64,000 nt of DNA from Desulfocapsaceae bacterium (GCA_030653035.1 JAUSAB010000030.1:1-64000), one strand, 5' to 3'. Counted from the first letter of the stretch, positions 36,944 through 45,654 are shown. Notes: generated by a model from the sequence alone, not told the origin. Numbers and translations are program-made.

Positions 36944-38848
36944 ATGGCCATTCTTGCTCGTAACCTGTTTATTTTCTTTCTCTTTACCCTCTTTGCCGGC
37001 GGCTGTTATCTCGTATGGACTATTGAAAACCGCCTCCCCGAAAGAAGTTACAGCGAATTTCTCTACTGCCTCAGTCATCATGACATCTCCAACATGACCT
37101 TTACCGGAAACCGGGTGGTTGTCAGTCATCGTGCGGTAGAAACAAGCACAGATCCCGGCTTCACCTATGTCACAACTGTTCCCAAGCCAGAAGAGCTTAT
37201 CGCCGATCTCCTGGACAAAAATATCCGTATCATCTTTAACAAGGATCGCTCTGAGATTATCTTGCAGGGCCTGGCCCTCCTTTTTGTTATTCTGCTCATT
37301 CTTGTCATTGTTCTCTCGCTGAGCAAAATTAAAAAAGAAGAAGAGGAAAGCAAGTTTGCTACCGATAAACTTATCCTTCCCGATGACGGCCACAAGGTTG
37401 TGACCTTCAATGATGTTGCTGGTATCCCTGAGGCCCTGGAAGAACTCCAGGAGATTGTTGCTTTCCTGAAAGACCCGGCCCAATTCACTCAGGTAGGGGC
37501 CACCATCCCCAAAGGAGTTTTATTGCAGGGATCTCCAGGAACCGGAAAGACGCTGCTGGCGCGCGCTATTGCCGGTGAATCGGGAGTGCCGTTTTATAGT
37601 TTCAGCGGTTCTGATTTTGTTGAAATGTTTGTCGGTGTCGGAGCTTCCCGGGTTAGAGATCTCTTTAAGGAGGCCAAAAAAAATGCGCCCTGTATTGTCT
37701 TTATAGATGAAATCGATGCAGTTGGCGGCAGTCGCAGTAGTGGGGCATCTGCCAGTGGTAGTGACGAAAGGAGCCAGACCTTAAATGCTCTGCTGGTTGA
37801 GATGGATGGTTTTGGGACATCGGACAATATCATTGTCATAGCCGCTACCAACAGACCCGACATACTTGACCCGGCCCTCCTCCGCCCAGGAAGGTTTGAT
37901 CGCCAGGTAAATATCCTGCCACCAGATGTTAATGGCCGCGAGAAAATTCTCCATGTCCATGTTACCAAGATAAAAATAGTCCTGGATCTGGATCTGAATC
38001 AGATAGCCTATATGTGCCCAGGATTTACCGGAGCGGAACTTGCCAACTTAGTTAATGAGGCCGCCCTTATGGCGGCACGTAGTAAAAAACAGGCCGTTGA
38101 TCTTACAGATTTTGAACTGGCCCGGGATCGCATCATGATGGGAGTAGAGCGTAAAGGAATGATCATGACCGAAAAGGATCGCACCGTCCTTGCCTATCAT
38201 GAAGCCGGACATGCTATTATTGCCAAAACCCTTCCTGACGCCGACCCTCTCCATAAAATCACCATTATTCCCAGAGGTAGATCCCTGGGACAAACCCAGC
38301 AACTCGCTTTATTCGACCGGCACGCCTACTCTTACATATACCTAAAAAATAGAATCACAATACTGATGGGAGGCCGCGCCGCCGAAGACATAGCCTTCAG
38401 ACAACGCTCCACTGGCGCCCAGGGGGATATTATCCAGGCAACGGAGCTCGCAACCAATATGATCTGCAAATGGGGTATGAATGAGGCTATGGGCCCACAG
38501 GCTTTTATAGTCGACGACAGGGGATTTCTTGGTGGAGCCTCTCAACGTCTGCCCATGGCTGATGACACTGCAAGAGCCATTGACCGTGAGATCCAGAATA
38601 TCTTATCAACTTGCTATGAAGATGCCGTGATCATTCTCTGTCAAAAATTTTATCTCCTAAAGAACCTTGCTGAAATCCTGGTTCAAGCCGAGACTATCGA
38701 CAATGAAGATTTCGATATCATTGTTACCTGTCCCAATATGATAAAAGCTGCAGATGATATTTCCGACAAAAACGACTGCAACAGTTGCCCTGCCGCCCAA
38801 TGCTGCATCCACAGTAAAATCAAAAAATCAACCCCATGTATTCACTAA
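36944..38848 (+). CDS. ftsH: FtsH-family membrane AAA+ zinc protease with Cys-rich tail
   Basis: A 634-residue protease. Two membrane helices (about 7-26 and 106-127) flank a short periplasmic domain; the AAA+ domain has Walker A GSPGTGKT (about 196-203), pore motif MFVGVGA, Walker [11 protein letters not shown] and the arginine region [20 protein letters not shown]; the protease has zinc motif HEAGH (419-423) and [11 protein letters not shown] with a later aspartate in GAQGDII. The C-terminus ends [16 protein letters not shown] and CIH, cysteine-rich and unlike housekeeping FtsH. It overlaps the next gene by 13 bases. Likely a specialised second FtsH. Confidence 0.9.
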   Translation: MAILARNLFIFFLFTLFAGGCYLVWTIENRLPERSYSEFLYCLSHHDISNMTFTGNRVVVSHRAVETSTDPGFTYVTTVPKPEELIADLLDKNIRIIFNKDRSEIILQGLALLFVILLILVIVLSLSKIKKEEEESKFATDKLILPDDGHKVVTFNDVAGIPEALEELQEIVAFLKDPAQFTQVGATIPKGVLLQGSPGTGKTLLARAIAGESGVPFYSFSGSDFVEMFVGVGASRVRDLFKEAKKNAPCIVFIDEIDAVGGSRSSGASASGSDERSQTLNALLVEMDGFGTSDNIIVIAATNRPDILDPALLRPGRFDRQVNILPPDVNGREKILHVHVTKIKIVLDLDLNQIAYMCPGFTGAELANLVNEAALMAARSKKQAVDLTDFELARDRIMMGVERKGMIMTEKDRTVLAYHEAGHAIIAKTLPDADPLHKITIIPRGRSLGQTQQLALFDRHAYSYIYLKNRITILMGGRAAEDIAFRQRSTGAQGDIIQATELATNMICKWGMNEAMGPQAFIVDDRGFLGGASQRLPMADDTARAIDREIQNILSTCYEDAVIILCQKFYLLKNLAEILVQAETIDNEDFDIIVTCPNMIKAADDISDKNDCNSCPAAQCCIHSKIKKSTPCIH

Positions 38849-39741
38849 AGAAAACAGGATACCTGGCCTTTGCCTCAGTTACCTGCCTCCTTGTCTTGGT
38901 AATGCTTCTGGGTATCCGTCAGTACCAGCTCACAGGTCAATATAACAAAATCATCACCCAAAGCGAGGAGTCCATCTTTCAATTTGCTGCCATCCGTGAA
39001 CAGATTACGGCATCATTGATAGAAAAAAACTGGGACAAAGTAGTAGCTGCCTCCAGAGACTTGAAAGATCTCAACTCATCCCTTGTGCGCTTACAAGAAA
39101 ACGACCTCATCCCTGCGGAATACAAACTTGACATGGCCAAACAGGTTGATCTCTCAGGACTTGCCATTTCATCAAAAAATATCATCGCGGCTGAAGACAA
39201 GGTTGCCTACAGCCTTAATCTGCAACGCCAGACGCGAACACTGGCTGATTATCTTCAGCAGTTTGACCGGATCATTGTTAGTCAGATGCGGGCAAAACTT
39301 GTTCATTTTCAAACGATCATGATTGGCGCCCTTGGCAGCATCATCTGCATTATCAGCTTCTCCCTGATTCTTCTCTATCAAAAAACCCTGCTTCCCCTTG
39401 TCCACCTCTCCGAACAGGCCAGAGAACAGAATGTTCTCACCGATGGTTTCAACTTTAGCGCTGATTCATGCATCGAAATCGCAGAACTGGCGGAAGCCGT
39501 CAATGAATTACTGCTACACCGGCAACCTGCGAATGCGGCAAATGAATCTCCAAAGAAATATGACGAACGGCTTGCGGCCATTATTAACGAAGGCACAAAC
39601 CTGTCCAACGGCATTATCAATTATGCACAACTTCTCTCTGACTCATTTCAGAACACAACAGTCAATATGGAAGAAAAAAATATCCTGACAAAAATAATCT
39701 CAGCTGGTGAACGTATTGCTACCATATTAAAAAAAATATGA
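38836..39741 (+). CDS. Membrane sensor-like protein with degenerate, truncated kinase module
   Basis: A 301-residue protein: membrane helix (about 7-27), periplasmic helical domain, second helix (IMIGALGSIICIISFSLILL), a HAMP-like stretch and then a DHp-like segment ERLAAIINEGTNLSNGIINY, QLL ... ISAGERIATILKKI. The same segment in true kinases reads GVAHEVNNPI.GIINFAQLL ... INEGERIASIIKNLL, as in the kinase at 32735. Here the phospho-acceptor histidine is replaced and the protein stops before the ATPase domain. It cannot autophosphorylate. It overlaps ftsH by 13 bases and may act as a signal-blind partner or regulator. Confidence 0.75.
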   Translation: MYSLKKTGYLAFASVTCLLVLVMLLGIRQYQLTGQYNKIITQSEESIFQFAAIREQITASLIEKNWDKVVAASRDLKDLNSSLVRLQENDLIPAEYKLDMAKQVDLSGLAISSKNIIAAEDKVAYSLNLQRQTRTLADYLQQFDRIIVSQMRAKLVHFQTIMIGALGSIICIISFSLILLYQKTLLPLVHLSEQAREQNVLTDGFNFSADSCIEIAELAEAVNELLLHRQPANAANESPKKYDERLAAIINEGTNLSNGIINYAQLLSDSFQNTTVNMEEKNILTKIISAGERIATILKKI

Positions 39742-39863
39742 GAGGATATCAAAATAATATCAGCGGTAAATCAGGGGCCGAACCATGCATTTTGTGCAAA
39801 TACAACGAACATTAATTTTTTCCAATACATTCTCAACAGACATAACTATTCAATAAGTAAAAA

Positions 39864-39957
39864 TAATTTAAAACACGATTATTATCACAACGAAAAGATG
39901 GCCCCTGGAGGTGTCATGCCCCTGAAAACTAATTTAAAACACGATCATTATCACAAC
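39864..39957. repeat. 28-base direct repeat pair
   Basis: TAATTTAAAACACGATTATT followed by ATCACAAC at 39864-39891 recurs at 39930-39957 with one change (ATCATT for ATTATT). The spacing is 66 bases. It lies in the 520-base gene-free gap between the kinase-like gene and the cytochrome gene, which otherwise shows AT-rich sequence and no ORF; it may be a regulatory tandem or an IS scar. Confidence 0.6.
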
Positions 39958-40261
39958 ACCAAAGTTATATTTCTTTATGTGCATTTTTTTATTGCTTAAC
40001 CTCTTTATAGTTGTTTATTTTGCGCCGCTTGATTGTGTTACACGTGTTTCTTTATTTTAAAATTTTCGAGGTCTTGGTAACCATCAATGGCCGACATTCG
40101 GAATAATCCATAAAGAATTTTTGAAGTCTCTCAGATCCATTTATCTGCATTGACATCTCAATATCAGATTTTCCAAGAAATTCAGAAGCCCTTGACAAGT
40201 AAGGTTTCTGAATTATTTCAAGTCACAATTGTTACAAACAAAAGGAGGCAGGAGCACATCA

Positions 40262-40966
40262 ATGAACACAAACAAAGCGTCAACGATCAATCTACTGGCA
40301 TTAGCGGCATTTCTGGCCACATCTCTTCTGGCCAATGCCAGCATGGCGGAAGAAGCATATGATGCCGATAAATATGGCCCACAAGAACCAATTGTCTGGA
40401 CTACGCCGACCAAGGCCACATTCACCCATCAAACCCATACCATGGACGCCGGCCTTGCATGTGATACCTGCCACGACGAGATCTTTGCCATGGAACAGGG
40501 CTCTGCTGAAAAAGCAGGCGATTTTTCCATGAAATCATTCAAGGAAGGAAAGTACTGTGGAAGCTGCCATGATGGCAAAACCGCATTTAATGCTGCCACC
40601 CAATGTGGTTCCTGCCATTCCGCACCCGAAACCCCAATTATCTTTACCGCACCAGTCAAAGCAGTGTCCTTTGAACATTCCATCCATCTCAAAAAAGGCT
40701 GCCTGACCTGTGAAGCATGCCATAAAGATGTTTTTGCCATGAAAAAAGGCGGAGTGGAAGAGGCAGAAAAAACAGGAACAAATCAAGGTGACAAGAGGGA
40801 ATACCTTGAAAAACTCCACAATAAATACTGCGGAACCTGCCATAATGCCTCTCAAGCCTTTGGCTACCTGACCCGCTGTACCGTCTGCCATATTGGCGTA
40901 AAAGGGCAAAATTCCCTGCAAGGTGGTAATCAGAAAAAGCAGGGACATGGTGACAGTAAACACTAA
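40262..40966 (+). CDS. Hexahaem c-type cytochrome (c3/c7-type double domain)
   Basis: A 234-residue exported cytochrome; signal peptide at residues 1-29 ending LLANASMAEEA. Six CxxCH haem sites: CDTCH, CGSCH, CGSCH, CEACH, CGTCH and CTVCH, arranged as two three-haem repeats, each beginning with a FTHQTHT / FEHSIHL histidine pair and containing a G.YCGSCHDGK.AF-type motif, as in c7-type cytochromes. The ATG at 40262 follows AGGAGG. It starts a three-gene redox set with NrfD and an Fe-S protein, and would be the periplasmic electron acceptor or donor. Confidence 0.9.
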   Translation: MNTNKASTINLLALAAFLATSLLANASMAEEAYDADKYGPQEPIVWTTPTKATFTHQTHTMDAGLACDTCHDEIFAMEQGSAEKAGDFSMKSFKEGKYCGSCHDGKTAFNAATQCGSCHSAPETPIIFTAPVKAVSFEHSIHLKKGCLTCEACHKDVFAMKKGGVEEAEKTGTNQGDKREYLEKLHNKYCGTCHNASQAFGYLTRCTVCHIGVKGQNSLQGGNQKKQGHGDSKH

Positions 40967-41044
40967 GAATATCTCTGGATAACTGAAAACTGCAATTTCA
41001 ACAGTTATAATTTTAACTAAAATATTACTTAAGAAGGTGAACAG

Positions 41045-42352
41045 ATGACTGGAAGTATGGTTAATATTTCAAAGAGATGGGGGTATCATGGCCTCGATGC
41101 CCTGAAAAAAGCAAGCCCAGGCTATCTCATGCTCATGGGAGCCTTTGCCCTCCTGGCATTGGCCGGAGTGGCGGTAGGACTTCACGGAATGGTTACCGGA
41201 TATCATTATGTCTATGGTGTAAGCCGTGAAATCTCCTGGGGCATACTGATCTCTGCCTATGTTTTTTGTGTCGTTACCTCGACAGGACTCTGCATTATTT
41301 CTTCCATTGGCCATGTTTTTGGCGGTGAGGCCTTTATGCCCATTGCCAAGCGCGCGGTTTTTATGTCCATAATCTTTATGCTTGGCGGTTTCTGCATCAT
41401 TTTCTTTGACATTGAGAATCCCTTCAGGATGGCTATCTACAACGTGATATCCCCCAACCTGAGCTCAAACATGTGGTGGATGGGAACCTTGTACGGAGCC
41501 TATCTTGTCTTTATGATTATTGAGTATTATTTTCTTCTTGAACAGAACCACAGTCTTTCCCGACTGATGGGATTCTTTGGACTGGTTGTCGGTATCGCCG
41601 CCCATAGTAATCTGGGCGCTGTTTTTGGAATGCTGCATGGCCGTCCATTCTGGTATGGCCCATACCTGCCTATTTATTTTATCTTCTCGGCAGCCATGTC
41701 AGGCGGTTGTGCCATCATGTTCGTCTCTACCCTGGCCTGGAAAATCAACCCTGAGATTATGAATCAGCGCATGGAGCGCTCCATTAAGGCCGTCTGTCAG
41801 GTTACCATCTTCCTGATCTCTACCATCATGTTCTTCACCATCTGGAAAATAGTTACCGGTATGGTGTCTCATGACAAATCCCTCGTTATCATGGCGCTTG
41901 TAAACGGAGATTATGCCATCAATTTCTGGTGTTTTGAGATCTTCCTCGGCATGGTTCTACCTTTGTTTCTCCTTCTTCGTTCACGGGGAAATAATTTCAA
42001 CATGATCATGTGGGCCACTGGACTCATGATGATTGGTATTTTCTTTATGCGTTACGATATTGTAATCCCAGGCCAGATGATCTCCGTTTATCACTCTCTT
42101 GGTGTTGAAGAGGCACTTGATACCATTAAATATACACCGTCATTCCATGAAATCATGGCCGCTCTCTCTGGTCTTGCCGTTATCTGTTTCGCCTATTTTG
42201 CCGGAGAAAAGATGCTCAACGGGCATCAACTGGAAAAACACGAAATCGTGCCAGAAGGCGGATATATCTGTCCTGGTTGTGGAGCCATCCATTTCATGGA
42301 GGAAGGCGAGACTGAGGAAGACGCCATGAAGCGTCACCATAAAATCTGGTAA
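41045..42352 (+). CDS. nrfD: NrfD-family quinone-interacting membrane subunit
   Basis: A 435-residue polytopic protein with about ten hydrophobic segments, matching NrfD/PsrC/HmcC-type subunits that exchange electrons with menaquinone: SREISWGILISAYVFCVVTS, GGFCIIFFDIENPFRM, and SNLGAVFGMLHGRPFWYGP. AAGGTG five bases before the ATG. The C-terminal 40 residues form a soluble tail with one CPGC motif (GGYICPGCGAIHFMEEGE), half of a rubredoxin/zinc-ribbon knuckle, which is unusual for NrfD. Middle gene of the redox set. Confidence 0.9.
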   Translation: MTGSMVNISKRWGYHGLDALKKASPGYLMLMGAFALLALAGVAVGLHGMVTGYHYVYGVSREISWGILISAYVFCVVTSTGLCIISSIGHVFGGEAFMPIAKRAVFMSIIFMLGGFCIIFFDIENPFRMAIYNVISPNLSSNMWWMGTLYGAYLVFMIIEYYFLLEQNHSLSRLMGFFGLVVGIAAHSNLGAVFGMLHGRPFWYGPYLPIYFIFSAAMSGGCAIMFVSTLAWKINPEIMNQRMERSIKAVCQVTIFLISTIMFFTIWKIVTGMVSHDKSLVIMALVNGDYAINFWCFEIFLGMVLPLFLLLRSRGNNFNMIMWATGLMMIGIFFMRYDIVIPGQMISVYHSLGVEEALDTIKYTPSFHEIMAALSGLAVICFAYFAGEKMLNGHQLEKHEIVPEGGYICPGCGAIHFMEEGETEEDAMKRHHKIW

Positions 42353-42393
42353 AAACAGGTACTTGCCTGAGACCATCGAAAGGAACCAATACT

Positions 42394-43221
42394 ATGAATT
42401 TTCCTAAAATAGATTTAAACAAGCTGAAAAACGAGGGTACCGAATCGGTTACCGTCAAAGAAAGACGTAACTTTCTCAAACTGGGCTTTGCCATTACCGG
42501 TGTCTATGCCAGTGGCAAAATACTCTCTTTATCTTCCGTGCTCAATGATGTCGCCTATGCCTCTGGCGGTGCTGATTTTGTGGAGAAATATCCCTATAAT
42601 CCCCATTACAGCATGGTTATCCGTCAATCACTGTGCATTGACTGTGAAAAATGCGTAGAGGCCTGCAACAAGACAAATCATGTCCCAGAATATGGTTACC
42701 GAACCCGTATTCTTACCCGCAAGTATCAAGGGCAACTGGATAAAAAGGTAGAATTCATCCCTGTCTTATGTAATCACTGCAACGATGCCCCTTGCGTCCG
42801 GGCATGTCCAACCAAAGCAACCTATAAAGATGCAGTTACTGGTATCGTTCGCATGGAAAGTAAAAAATGCATCGGCTGCAAAACATGCATGCTGGCCTGT
42901 CCTTATGACGCCCGCTATTTCAGCGCAGAAAGGCATGCCATTGACAAATGTGATTTCTGTTGGGATGAAAGATTATCGAAAGGGGAAACCCAAACCGGTT
43001 GTTCTTCCGCCTGTCCTACCGGCGCGCGGACCTTTGGCAACCTGACCGATCCTGAAAACATTGTCTTCAAACTGGTGCACCAATTAGAAGAAAGCGTTTG
43101 GGTCCTCCGTCCTGAAGATGGGACAAAACCAAATATTTTCTACATGAAGGGAAATATGGTGTCTGTGGATAACATTTTGAAAGGACAGAAATTTATTTAT
43201 ACTGATCCGGCCAAAAGCTGA
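42394..43221 (+). CDS. Tat-exported four-cluster [4Fe-4S] ferredoxin (NrfC/PsrB-like)
   Basis: A 275-residue iron-sulfur protein. The N-terminus has a twin-arginine motif (KERRNFLKLGFAITGVYAS) for Tat export. Four cysteine clusters follow: CIDCEKCVEACNKTNH, CNHCNDAPCVRACP, CIGCKTCMLACPYD and CDFCWDE ... GCSSACPTG, the pattern of NrfC/PsrB/PhsB electron-wire subunits. With NrfD and the hexahaem cytochrome, but with no molybdopterin subunit, it forms a quinone:cytochrome-type module. Followed by an intrinsic terminator. Confidence 0.92.
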   Translation: MNFPKIDLNKLKNEGTESVTVKERRNFLKLGFAITGVYASGKILSLSSVLNDVAYASGGADFVEKYPYNPHYSMVIRQSLCIDCEKCVEACNKTNHVPEYGYRTRILTRKYQGQLDKKVEFIPVLCNHCNDAPCVRACPTKATYKDAVTGIVRMESKKCIGCKTCMLACPYDARYFSAERHAIDKCDFCWDERLSKGETQTGCSSACPTGARTFGNLTDPENIVFKLVHQLEESVWVLRPEDGTKPNIFYMKGNMVSVDNILKGQKFIYTDPAKS

Positions 43222-43245
43222 TTCATAACTTCCATTTTTAAAAAT

Positions 43246-43284
43246 AAAAAAGGGCAAACCCTCACCGGGTTTGCCCTTTTTTTA
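43246..43284. terminator. Bidirectional intrinsic terminator
   Basis: AAAAAAGGGCAAACCC and GGGTTTGCCCTTTTTT form a strong stem with a five-base loop (TCACC), with A-rich sequence on one side and T-rich on the other. It ends the redox operon on the plus strand and the riboswitch transcript on the minus strand. Confidence 0.92.
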
Positions 43285-43312
43285 TTTTATAATATCTGCA
43301 TTCATTGCATTA

Positions 43313-43417
43313 TCAAATCTCACCACGTCGCCAAAGACGCATGACCATCTGAAAACTGTCCCAATCCTTGATCCAAAGAAGCATCATCTTGGTCACCACC
43401 CGTTCCTGTAAAATCAT
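43313..43417 (-). CDS. 34-residue ORF controlled by the cobalamin riboswitch
   Basis: MILQERVVTKMMLLWIKDWD continuing SFQMVMRLWRRGEI. AGGAGG lies five bases before the ATG, a very good ribosome-binding site, and the intrinsic terminator follows 29 bases after the stop. It is rich in Trp, Met and basic residues and could form one amphipathic helix. It matches no B12-related family I know. It could be a real small protein, a leader peptide, or the remnant of a replaced B12 gene. Confidence 0.5.
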   Translation of the reverse strand: MILQERVVTKMMLLWIKDWDSFQMVMRLWRRGEI

Positions 43418-43588
43418 GTGAACCTCCTGTAAAAAAGCAGTTGAGGTCAAGGGAAAAAAATCCCCAGACCGACAAGTTGATGGACCCGCACAGAAACGTG
43501 AAGCCATCAATGTTATCGACCCATGGATGTCCCATTATATCCACAAGATCATACATTCATTACCGATACTCCACGACGGTAGTGATCC

Positions 43589-43612
43589 AGCATGTTCAAA
43601 GATCAACATGCT
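43589..43612 (-). promoter_or_regulatory. Hairpin in the riboswitch expression platform
   Basis: AGCATGTT and AACATGCT form a perfect eight-pair stem with an eight-base loop five bases downstream of the B12 box. No U run follows, so it is not an ordinary terminator. Confidence 0.5.
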
Positions 43613-43616
43613 GACT

Positions 43617-43792
43617 TTTCAGGCAGGTCTTCTGACTTCCGGATCATTCTCTTCATGCGCCTTCCCATCATATTCCGGTTATTCACAGAATATGACAGTG
43701 ACGTTATGCATGATTCGTCCCCGGTTACAGCGGCGGGCCCATCTTCGATTTTCACGAAGTTCCCTTTTACTGTCCTGTAACGGACACCTGAA
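43617..43792 (-). promoter_or_regulatory. Cobalamin (B12) riboswitch
   Basis: Read on the minus strand, the conserved elements occur in order: GGTGTCCG, AAAAGGGAACTTCGTGAAAA (P3-type stem CTTCG/CGAAG), GGGCCCGCCGCTGTAACCGG, GTCACTG, a hairpin ATATTC...GAATAT, TGGGAAGGCGCATG, and the B12 box GGAAGTCAGAAGACCTGCC. This is a full aptamer. It binds adenosyl- or methylcobalamin and normally shuts down B12 synthesis or transport genes. None is encoded downstream here. Confidence 0.95.
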
Positions 43793-43804
43793 ATTATTCT
43801 ATCA

Positions 43805-43833
43805 TGTTTAATAGGCAAGCAGGATTTTGTCAA
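43805..43833 (-). promoter_or_regulatory. Sigma-70-type promoter of the riboswitch transcript
   Basis: TTGACA (perfect -35) at 43833-43828 and TAAACA at 43810-43805 with a 17-base spacer; transcription would begin just before the aptamer. Confidence 0.55.
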
Positions 43834-43987
43834 TAAACAAAAGGAACAATGCACTCTATATTGATGAGCACAACAGCGGCAGACACAACATAAAGCACAA
43901 CCAGTCGCGCCTTCATAAAAAAAGGTCCACCAGACTGCAAGCCTGGCGGACCTCTAAGACAAAAAAGAAAATATTCAGATTATCTTA

Positions 43988-44458
43988 TTATTGAGCAACA
44001 CCGCCTGCAGGGTTTTTAGTGGCTCCAGCGCCCTTCTTATTGGGACCGGCATTCATCATTCCTGGTCCCATGCCACGCCCCATCCCCCGGCAATCACCAC
44101 AACCAATCAAACCCTGAACACCAGCGGCCTCAGCCTTGTCCTGAATGGTAGATCTCAGGTCAAAGAGCTCACCCGCCAACTTGGCAGCTTGGGCGGCATC
44201 AGGATTTGTCGCATTCATCAGTGCAACCTCTTCCGCATGCTTCATAACCATTTGCTTCCGCAAGTCCTTAGTTTCATCATAAAACTTATCAAGCTTGGCC
44301 TTAGAAGCTGCATCCAATTGAGTATAGCCAGGACCTCCTTTTTGACACCAGCCACCCATTCCTGGACCACCGCCCATCCCCTTGTTTGCAGATGCCTGTT
44401 GCCATCCAAGAAATCCCATACTCACAACCAGTGCTGTAATTACCAATGCTTTTTTCAT
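43988..44458 (-). CDS. ZraP/CpxP-like periplasmic protein
   Basis: A 156-residue exported protein: signal peptide MKKALVITALVVSMGFLGWQ then a glycine/methionine-rich mature start (GMGGGPGMGGWCQKGGPGY), a central helical hairpin (LDAASKAKLDKFYDETKDLR, KHAEEVALMNATNPDAAQAA) typical of zinc-resistance-associated periplasmic chaperones, and a Cys/Gly/Met tail (GCGDCRGMGRGMGPGMM) likely to bind metal. AGGAGG before the ATG at 44458 fixes the start. Probably a heavy-metal or envelope-stress protein. Confidence 0.8.
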   Translation of the reverse strand: MKKALVITALVVSMGFLGWQQASANKGMGGGPGMGGWCQKGGPGYTQLDAASKAKLDKFYDETKDLRKQMVMKHAEEVALMNATNPDAAQAAKLAGELFDLRSTIQDKAEAAGVQGLIGCGDCRGMGRGMGPGMMNAGPNKKGAGATKNPAGGVAQ

Positions 44459-44689
44459 TTTATGCCTCCTGAAGAAAATTAAAGAAAAATAAAGAACCAT
44501 CCTTACCATTACCAAAGCAATTGCTATGCCAAGACAAGAGCAATAACACAACATACAGCTTTAACTCGCAAAAGTCATACAACACCCCCAAACAACCCAA
44601 CTACAGAATTCGTAAAGCAGTCTCTTTTTACCCGCTTTTTTGTCCACAGATGGATCATTTTTACCCAAACGCCCCAACAAAGGCCCATA
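44459..44689. other. Gene-free stretch upstream of the ZraP-like gene
   Basis: AT-rich sequence with no supported gene; it should hold the promoter of the ZraP-like gene, but I see no convincing match. Confidence 0.3.
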
Positions 44690-44729
44690 AATAACAAAAA
44701 GGCACCTGCTCATATCGAGCAGGTGCCTT
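44690..44729 (-). terminator. Intrinsic terminator on the minus strand
   Basis: AAGGCACCTGCTC and GAGCAGGTGCCTT form a 13-pair stem with a five-base loop followed (minus strand) by TTTTTG. It lies 236 bases past the DUF4177-type gene; the stretch between holds no gene. Confidence 0.75.
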
Positions 44730-44965
44730 AACGGGAGGGGAAAAATGAAATTTTTCATTTTTCCTTTACATTTCAACAATCATGCCAATAAAGAAAAAAT
44801 ACGTAACACAGCAAAACGATTAACAATTATCAAAAATCACCAACACATGATCAGCAATTCACCTGCCACTTTTTTACCCAATCTTATTCCAGATGCATAT
44901 TTTCTATCCACCTTTATTCACGCCTACCTGGCCAACTATGGAGCTCTCAAACAACAACTCTCAAC

Positions 44966-45343
44966 TCATTCTATCCGAATCCCCCCAACACCTTCTTCTT
45001 TATCCTCTTTTTCCACCGACACAGACACAACTGGTTCCCCGCGTCCTATCTTGCGCTCAATTATCGAATCCGCATCAATCTCTTCCCGACGACCTAAAGT
45101 AAAACGATGCAGGGCAGCGGCGTCCTCAGTAACAGATTTAGGGACTGATGCCACCTTCATTTCCAGCGGTTGCTTAAAAACAGCCATCAACCCATCCTGC
45201 ATACCAAACAATGACACCAATTCCCACCCAGCCAGACCAAATTCATTCAAAGATTGTTCGACTTCCGCCTCATCAAGAAACGAACTTCCCAGCAGGCCCT
45301 CTTTTTTTAATCCAAATTGTACAGTTTTATAACCCCAACGCAT
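44966..45343 (-). CDS. DUF4177-type protein with acidic tail
   Basis: A 125-residue protein. The N-terminal 60 residues match the DUF4177 pattern (MRWGYKTVQF, EVEQSLNEFGLAGWELVSLF, MAVFKQPL), a small alpha-beta domain of unknown function. The C-terminal half is charged and ends VSVEKEDKEEGVGGIRIE with no recognised domain. Ribosome-binding site weak (GGAG 13 bases upstream). Confidence 0.7.
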   Translation of the reverse strand: MRWGYKTVQFGLKKEGLLGSSFLDEAEVEQSLNEFGLAGWELVSLFGMQDGLMAVFKQPLEMKVASVPKSVTEDAAALHRFTLGRREEIDADSIIERKIGRGEPVVSVSVEKEDKEEGVGGIRIE

Positions 45344-45411
45344 GATATTTTGTTCACTCCTAAATTATTTAATAAACATTCACCACACAACAATTCAACT
45401 TCCTCCAACAA

Positions 45412-45621
45412 TCAGGCCGCCCGTTTTGGCAACGAACTACCCCCCTCCCGGTCTGTATTCTTGGGAGCAAACAACTGACACTCCATTCCAGAAGAAGAAT
45501 AAACAACCTGGGCGGGATTATGAGCAGACTTAAATTGCATGGCCCGGCAACCATAAGGCATTCTCGGCTCATGGGTCACATAATAATGAAGACAACGCTG
45601 ACAGACAGGACGTTTAGTCAT
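45412..45621 (-). CDS. Small four-cysteine protein
   Basis: A 69-residue protein with Cys7, Cys10, Cys25 and Cys48 in the pattern CQRCLHYYVTHEPRMPYGCR, then FKSAHNPAQVVYSSSGMECQLF. I recall this pattern (CxxC...YGC.A..FKS......S.G..C..F) from short uncharacterised bacterial proteins; it probably binds zinc or an Fe-S cluster. It lies between the MFS gene and the DUF4177-type gene on the same strand. Confidence 0.65.
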   Translation of the reverse strand: MTKRPVCQRCLHYYVTHEPRMPYGCRAMQFKSAHNPAQVVYSSSGMECQLFAPKNTDREGGSSLPKRAA

Positions 45622-45654
45622 TTACAAAAAAAAAAGATAGAGGGCAGATATGAA

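Noticed and set aside
43320-43556. 78-codon ORF as the riboswitch-controlled gene
   Set aside because: It has a poor ribosome-binding site; the 34-codon ORF in another frame has a near-perfect one.
44745-45332. 195-codon plus-strand ORF
   Set aside because: Most of it is antisense to the DUF4177-type gene, which matches a known domain.
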